A program made the position numbers and the translations under genes. From Pieris napi (lineage: Eukaryota; Arthropoda; Insecta; Lepidoptera; Pieridae), in assembly GCF_905475465.1 (NCBI RefSeq), contig NC_062253.1, positions 1,426,001-1,490,000 of the forward strand: a DNA stretch of 64,000 nt, given 5' to 3'. The stretch's first letter is position 1, and every line of letters begins with the position of its first letter. The notes under the pieces were generated by a model. The model did not search any database, was not told the origin of the DNA, and saw nothing but the letters and a program-made list of their open reading frames with translations. Shown in pieces: positions 50,001 through 59,000 of the stretch.

Positions 50001-53000
50001 ACTTTCCTAACTCATAATTTCCCTTGGGATATAGTTTCTCGCATATTATGGTATACGCTCGATTTCCTTACATAATGAGAACTATTCCTTGTATAATTTG
50101 TGGTATTAGTACTGTTACATCAGTATACAACATAATATATATGTCGTGGCCCAATAGCACAATTGATTATTTTATGGTTGACATATTGTTGAACAGTATT
50201 ACATATATCAATAAATATTAACGATCGTCTAAACGTCTTAAAAAAATAATCTATGTATAGAATTAACTGAGAAGAATATACAAATTAATATGAATCTTTA
50301 AAACAGCCCATGGGCCAATTTAAATGTGTGCGTTGCCGGCCTTTGAGGGAGGAGTATACTCTTTCTTTAAACAATTTCTTAAACCAACCTAGGAGTTCAG
50401 GCACCAACCACCCTTTGGAATTCTTCGCGATTATTATTATTAACAGATTAAACAGTACCGTATAAGTATATCCGGAGTTGGATATATTCGGTAGTGGGAT
50501 TATCGGTTTTAAAGAAAGCATTGTTAAGTGCCTATCTCATCTATATAATATATATAAAAATGAAACCTGTTTTCCGTTGTCACGACATAACATGAAAACA
50601 GCTCGACCGATTTGTCTGATTATTTTTTTATAATATTCCTTGAAGTACGAGGATGGTTCTTGCGGAAAGAAAAATTTAAAAAAATTGAGTGAAAAAGTCT
50701 AAAAACAACACTTTTCTATATTCCCATACAAAATATTCGTAATAATATTTAAAGGCAATTTGAACTTTATTACCGTAGCATAAAGTTCAAGTGTTAGTGG
50801 AGGGGTTCCGGGAAGGTACATTTTTATTTTTTGGCATAATGTATTTGTTGTCTTATCAACTTTCTTTTTTTTATCTTACTAGCTAGACCGGTGTCCCTAA
50901 TAGCAGAATAAGTATTTAAAAAAAATTAAGAATCGACTGTTAGGCGGTACGATGTTCGCCAGGCCAGCTACTACCTAATAATAACGTTGTTTGCGGTTTT
51001 ATTCTGCTTAATAAAAACTGGTAATAACAATAATACATATATTTATTGTATTTTTTTGTAACAACTAACTCTGGGATAGGCTGCTCGTACATCATATTAT
51101 AACACAATTATTGTGTTAATTTTCAGCTCAGCTTCGGTCCCGTCGCAAGGCTGCCAAGATGCTGGTGGCTGTGGTTGTCATGTTTGCTGTCTGCTACTTC
51201 CCTGTTCATCTATTATCTGTTCTTAGGTGAGTTGTATTATAGAGATACTGTGCGTTTTCCAATTACAGCACTAGAGCGCATTATGCGGCATAATGCTCAA
51301 CGTTGAATGTTCCAGCTATAGCAACGCTTCGCACAATTGAGCACTCTCAAAACTAATGCTCTCGCGTGCTTCTCGCAATAAGTACCAACACAGTGACAGA
51401 AAATTGACCAGTGTTTTTCTTTAAGTTTGCATTTATCGTTATTTCGTTAGTAAATATTATTTATTGTTGAAAAATTTGTTTCGTCGTAGATTTTGAAATT
51501 AATTAAAGTTATTTCAAACTGCTAAAAAAAATAAATATAAGTATGGATGAAGGTATAAATAGTTACTTTTTTTATATTCCACATTTAATTCGGATCTGTA
51601 AACAAATTTATTTTACAGGATTATACTTTTTAAACATTGCAATGGTTTTGAAAAAGTATATAAGTATTTTTTTTTAGAAATCATTTATAAAAAATTACTC
51701 AAAACGTAAATGAGGTAAACTTCTTACATGAAACTAAATATTTTACTGTTAATTTAGCTTGTTAAAACCTTATATTCTTTAAAGGTTTTCTCTTATTTCA
51801 GTAAAAAAATGTAAATAATATAATGAAAAATTATTTCATTATACCTATTATTTGATTATTAAAATAAGCGTAAAAAGTTTTCAACCAATTATTACTGTTA
51901 ACCACATTATTTATACATTCATGAGGTTGCTAACTCTATTCAGAACATTTTTTTTAACACTGAGCGCACTCTGCTGATGCATTTGAAAACTAATTCACGT
52001 TCCAATTAAGCTTCAGCATTATGCGGCATTGTGCGGCACTGAGTCGCATTATGCTCTGTAATTGGAAAACGCACACTAGCTGCCCCCGCGAACTTTGTTT
52101 CTCCTTATTGTGATTTTACTTAGCCTACCTTTTTAGTACATAACAACATGGCACATTTTGGTATGCTACCCCACAGAATGTTCAGTTTTCCGGAATGAAA
52201 ACTTTTTGGTTTCTATGTGAAGTTTTCTCTATATAAGACTCGGAGTTCAAGTCACAAGTTTTTACTAACAAATAAAAAATAGGGCTTGATCGTAGAGGGG
52301 TGAAGGTTTTTTTTTTTATTTTTAATGCCAGAAAAAAAATTTATCCAAAAATAAATTTTTATGGGTGGACATCCCTTATCACTTAGGGGTTTGAAACTTA
52401 CTGAATATGCCTAAAAGCCTATTTTTCATAAGAATCGATTGAGACATTTCGGAGGAGTATGGGAATGAACATTGTGACAGGAGAATTTTATATAGGTATA
52501 GGTATAGAGGATATTGAATCACTACATATTTCAACAAAGTCCTCAAAGTATGTTCGCGATAAAATTATGGACTGTAAATGATCAAATACACACTAATTTA
52601 CAGTTTATACTTTCTATCTCATTTACTCCCACGTTAAATCTTATGAATTTATGTGTATGTCTCTTTTACTGTCGCGTTTCAACATTTTATTATTTTAGTT
52701 TGTATCTAAATTAAAGATTGATATTAAATTTAAAATTTAAATTAAAAAACAAATAAAGAAAAGTCTAACACTACCTTTAGATAGTGAAAAAACGTCTAAT
52801 TTACATATAATTAATTTTTTAATCGTAGTTTGTTTCAAAATTAACAATAAACCAAAATTTTTGAAAGTTTCACTTTTACTACGAGCACACATTTTTTTAA
52901 AATGTAATATACCCCTTAGCGCTCCAGGTATACATGGGTTTAAATACATCAAAACAATTTTTTGCTGACCGTATCATAGCTTTAACTATAGCCACTGCTC

Positions 53001-56000
53001 GACTCAGCAAGTCAATTAAGTGATCATGTCAACACGGGTCACTCAAGGCTAATCAATCATTCGGCTGACGTTACATCAAACATTGTCGATCACTCGATAA
53101 TTTATTCAGACTGTCTTAAGTCAATATTTGAAGCTCACAATACAGCCATGTCGATATTTCACCTGCAAATCAATGTTATACTAGGCTTATAATAGGCTTC
53201 ACATGTGTTATCGGGTGTAGCATGATGAGATGCCTTACTTAATCAGCGCAAGTCTAAAATTCTTTCGAACGTAAACATCGTGAGGAAACCGACTTGCCTT
53301 AGATCCAAAATGTCGACAGGCGTCAGGCACAGGAAGCTGATCAACTACTTGCCTATTAGATTGACAAATGATCATACAGAAATTTGAGGGCCAGATCTAA
53401 AAAGTTTGTAGCGCTAATTATGTTTTTTTTATTTTATCTAAAAGAACTTCAAATACAAATTGCGAAATTGTTGTTTGAAACCTTTTTGGAATCCATTTGT
53501 TCACTCGACAACAAGTAGCCAATTACATGAAAATGGGAAAATGTTTTTCGTCTATTGAAAAATATTTCCTTTTTTAAATGTACTGATAATTTTAAGCTTC
53601 ATGTAATTTTATCAAAAAATATATTTTTGTTGCGGCTTGCGGCGGTGAATATTGTATAGCCTTCTAATGAAGTTCTATATATTAACTAGCAGACCGGCCA
53701 AGCGTTGCTGTGGCTAAGGTTAGTAAACTATTCAAGGGGACTTTATGGGGGGGATATTATGGGGACCACCATACTTAATTTGGTGCTTATGCCATTAAAT
53801 TTTAGCTTATGTGAAATGTAGGTACTTTCAACACAGCGCCATCTGCTAGAATTGTGACTATAAAATAATAAACAAATATTTTCCAATAAAATAATATTGC
53901 GGGTATAAATTGAGATGTAAGATATCCTATCTTTTAAGTTAGATCAAACTGCACACGACGTGCAAATTTGATTGATCGGTTCGGTAGTTTAGGAGTCCAT
54001 AGCACAACGTGACACGTAATTTATATATATATCTTATATAGAAATAATTTAATGAACTTCATAATTAAAACCTTTATGCAGTAACTTTTTAGTTTATTTT
54101 ATAACGTTTTTGATTATGAATATGTTAGCCTAGCAACAGCTTCATTTGAGAAAATTCTTTATTCCAGATTTGTTTCCGTATCGATAGCAGTGTAATCCAA
54201 TTATTTGTAAACATAATTTACCTGCTCTCTTTAGAAATGGGTATGCATAACTCAAAAATAATTTACTGATTTTAATTGAACTTCTACATTGGAACCTGAT
54301 TTAATTAAGGACTATTACTAGTTGATATGACTTTCAGTTTTCGAGAAGTTTTGGGTCAGATATACGTTTATGAAATTTACTACTTAGAAGGCTTAACTCG
54401 AATAACTTTATAATAATTCAATATTATTATACTCTAACAGTATCACTTACAAAAACTTAAACTGATCTCCTTTTCGTCAGTCAGGCAAGTTAGTTTGTTT
54501 TCATCAAAGAGAATAAATAAACCAACAACCCTGAATACTTTCTTTCGTTCAACGGAAATTATAAAAAATAAAATTTGAAGCGACAGGATTCGGTTACAAA
54601 GAAAGCTCTACAAATTATAATATACAAATTTCTTGTTTTGTATTTAACATATACAAATAAAGCTTAGGATTTTATTTGGGAAGAAATATAAGCAAAAGTA
54701 AAATCTATTGCCGCAAAACTCAAACTGAAATGAAAAAATAACAAGAAACATTAAAGTCCCTACACTGTTATTTAACTAACTATATAAATATGTATGCGAA
54801 AATAGGAGAGCCGCAAAGCGACGAGCAACTAGTTATGAAACAAAATGGATACGGACAAAGAAACACTAGAGGGCAGCGTCTTGTTGACTTTGCTCTAGAA
54901 AACAAATTAGCTATAATTAACACATTTTTCAAGAAAAATCTAAAAAGAAGGTGGACTTGGCGCTCTCCAAGTGGTCAATATAAAAATGAAATAGATTTTA
55001 TTCTAACAAATCAACCACACATGTTTCACAATATAGAAACGCTAAGCGTAAGTTACCCTTCAGATCACAGACCACTAAGAGCAGAAATCACTCTCACAAA
55101 ACCAATAAAAAGCAGAGCCAGGTACTGCAATACTCAATATAGCACACTTAAAACAGAAGAAGAAATTAAAGAATACAGGAACTTGATAAGCAACCAACTG
55201 CCAGCTCTACAAGACACGTCTCCAGACTGTACGGCACAAGAATATTACAATAAATTAATCAACATCATTCAACTTAGCCTTCGTAACGCAAGAAAGGTAC
55301 ACCAGCAAAAAGAAAAAACACAAGAGGTTTTGTCAGAACGTACAAAAAATCTAATAAGCAGGAGGCATGACTTGCAGATAAACAGTAATAAAACACGTTC
55401 CATGAAAAATGAACTTAAAGCTCTGTATAAGCTAACCAGCAAGTATATAAAAAGAGATTACAAAAATCACAGAAAAAATACCATCAAAAAATATTTAGAA
55501 CTAAAAGGAAGCTTAAAAAAAGGTTACAAAGAACTAAGGACATATAAAACTTGGATCGAAGGCTTAACAGATACAAAAAAAACTAAACACTCCAGGAAAG
55601 ACATCGTAAACGTTGCAACAAACTTTTACAAAAAACTGTACTCCGCTGAAATTAAAGCCAATTCTGAAACCTCTAGTACTAAGACCTATCTACAGGCAAA
55701 CCCTAAACAAAATATCGCTCCAATAGAGTGTAAAGAAGTTGTAGACACGATAACGAAACTAAAACCAGACAAAAGCCCTGGAAGCGACGGTATAACCAAC
55801 GATGCCATAAAGACAGCACATAATTTACTAACTGAGCCACTGACCAAACTGTTTAATATAATAATGGATTCTCTCGAAACACCGTCTGAATGGTCAAATT
55901 CTAACATAATTTTGCTATATAAAAAGGGAGATCCTAACGACATTGGCAATTACAGACCCATAAGCCTATTACCAACTGTGTATAAAATCTTTTCTACAAT

Positions 56001-59000
56001 ACTAAACCAGAGAATTAGTCAATCGATAGAAATAAAACAACCGGTTGAACAGGCTGGCTTCAGAAAGGATTTTAGTACCGTCGACCACATCCATACACTA
56101 GAGTTAATAATAGAGAAATACCAGGAGTTTCAAAGACCTTTATACACAGCATTCATAGATTACCAAAAAGCTTTCGACACAGTCTCGCACCACAGTATAT
56201 GGAAATCTCTGGAAGCTAAAAATGTAGAAAAGTCATATATAGATGTTATAAAAAAGATATACGAAAAGTGCACAAGTAAAGTCAAATTAGAAACTACTGG
56301 ACCCATATTCCCTGTTAAAAGAGGTGTTCGTCAAGGCGATCCGCTCTCTCCGAGGATATTTATTGCTATACTAGAGACTGCACTGAGCGAACTAGATTGG
56401 AGTAAAAAAGGTTTATATATAAAGGGCAAATATCTGAGTCACCTTCGCTTTGCAGACGACTTAGTGCTGTTCTCCGAATCCAGTTCTCAACTTCAAAGCA
56501 TGATCGAAGACCTTTGTAACACTAGCAGGCAGGTGGGCCTCGAAATAAACATTTCCAAAACAAAACTCATGTCAAATGGCACTAAGAAAGACATAATCCT
56601 AGACGGCAACACACTAGAATACGTCGAGCAATACGCCTACCTAGGAAAACAAGTCGGTTTCAGCCAAAGTAGCAATGAACTAGAAGTACAAAGGAGAATT
56701 AAAAATACATGGAATAAATATTGGAGTTACAGAGAGTTATTTAAAAACGATATGCCTATAAATCTTAAAAAGAAAGTCATGGACTCATGTCTGATCCCGT
56801 GTTTAACCTACGCGTGCCAAACGTGGAAGTTTACAAATAAAATAAAAACAAAAATCATTACGTGCCAAAGGGGAATGGAGCGCAGCATGCTGAACATAAG
56901 CAAAATACAAAAAATTAGACACGCTGACATAAGATCCAAAACAAAAACAATAGATGCATTAAACCACGCACTAAAACTAAAATGGAAGTGGGCTGGGCAT
57001 GTTGCGAGGCTCAAAGACGGCAGATGGACACAAAAAATTACGACCTGGAAAGGACCTAAAGGAAAACGCTGCAGAGGGCGACCTTTCGCACGCTGGGAAG
57101 AAGATATTAAAAAAATAGCTGGCCCCAAATGGCAGCACATAGCGCAAAATAGAGAAAACTGGCAAAAGCTGGAAGAGGCCTTCACCTGAAGAGGGGTTCC
57201 CATACAATAATTAGAATATCAAAAACTGTAAATAATAATACTTAGCATGATAGAGATATAGTCATAATATTTATTCATTTACTAATAGATTTTGTTAAGT
57301 TTTGCAAAGGTTTAGAAAACCACATAAAGAAATGTACCTTATTAATTGGGAAATAAAAGGCTTTTTATTTTATTTTTATTTATTTATAAATATGTATATA
57401 TTTTATTGATAGGATTTGATTTGATTGTTCAATATAACAACGAAATATATAAAAGCGTTACAGCGATTATAGCGGTCGTACGAATTGTTTATAGCCTCAA
57501 AATAGGCTTTAGTTTCGGCGATTACCTCTTCATCAGCCCAAAATTTCTGTCCAGCGAGCATTCTGTAGAGGTCTGCGAACCGGAAAAAGATGGTGGCCAA
57601 ATCTGGAGATTGCGGTGAATGCGAAGCCAAATTTATGGAATTTTGCCACCGTCTTCTTTTTGCTATTGATTTGTGAAACGGTGCATTATCTTGATGAAAC
57701 AGCACTTTCTTCTTCTGACTGTGTTATATGTATTTACTGACCACATTGGTTTATTTTCAGATACCTACCAGATATAAAGCAAAACGATGTACTTACGTGC
57801 TTGGCGCTTCTCTCACATGTTCTGTGCTATGCAAACTCCGCTATCAATCCGTTGATATATAATTTTATGAGTGGTAAGTTATTTAAAACTCTAGTTGTGA
57901 TATATGTACACAGTTGAAAAAAATCATAATTTAGAAAACCATATGTTATGAAATTAACTTTTAAGTTTGTTATGCTAACCCTGACAGGTATTTTTTTTAA
58001 AGGGTTTCCAAATCTTACACATTGAAGTGCATTGTTATATTGAATAATAAAAATATGTTTATAATTTATTATTATATAAATCAACGTGTGTTTAGTTCTT
58101 GATCATTATTTTGTTGCGGAGTTATTTTTATATTTGTATAAATATTCAGTGAAATCAAATGAAGCGCATTATTTCTAAATGTTATTCCTTCGAATTAGGT
58201 ATTCTTTAAAAGAATACCTAATAAATAAATAATAATATAAGAATACCTAATAATAGGAATAATAAGCATTATTGATGAAAGTATTTTTTTATAATAAATA
58301 TAATTACAATGAAAAAGTTTATAGCGAGACAAGACTGGCTCCTCGACCTGAATAGCCGAGATTTTCAATTTACAAAATGTTTAAGTCAATATGAAAATGA
58401 ATGCTGCTAAATTTATATTTATTCCCAATTACCTAAATCAAGGGTATTGAACAAATAAATAAAATTGGCAAGAACTTTCCGTTCATATTTTATATAAAAT
58501 ATGTATAATCCTAATACAATACTTGGCGATTAAAAAGAGTGGCGGAAAGTTTCTTGCCAGTTCTTCTTGCCCGCTCTACGCCCTTGACTTGCGAACTGGT
58601 AGTAAATGTAAATTTACAATTAATTTAACTTCTTTCTGACAATTCATAAGTGTACTTGTTTACCTATATGAGTAAAGATATTTTGAGTTTGAGTTTACAG
58701 TATTTACAATATTTTTAACTAACAAAGTAATAATATTAATAATAAAAGGGGTATACTTATGTACGCGCGTAAGAAGTTATACTTCTTTGGCATTATTTTA
58801 AATAGTTTTTGATTGCATGCAAATAATTAATTACAATTATATAATCAAAGACTGGAAAAGGAGTCACTATAGTCAATAAAGTTCAGTTTACATTTGAAAA
58901 ATTAAATAAATAAATAAATATTTATTATTATTCTCTTACATTAAGTGTAACATAAATTCTATTTTTATTCGAATGTTGTTTTTAATTATGTCCAATGCCG

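Larger units (their letters stand above)
52493..54782. other. Intron 5 left of the RTE insertion
   Basis: Besides the SINE (53258-53420) and Helitron (53696-54033) it is AT-rich and unassigned. Confidence 0.5.

Noticed and set aside
56808..57203. 131-codon and 76-codon minus frames
   Set aside because: They are antisense to the RTE reverse transcriptase ORF.
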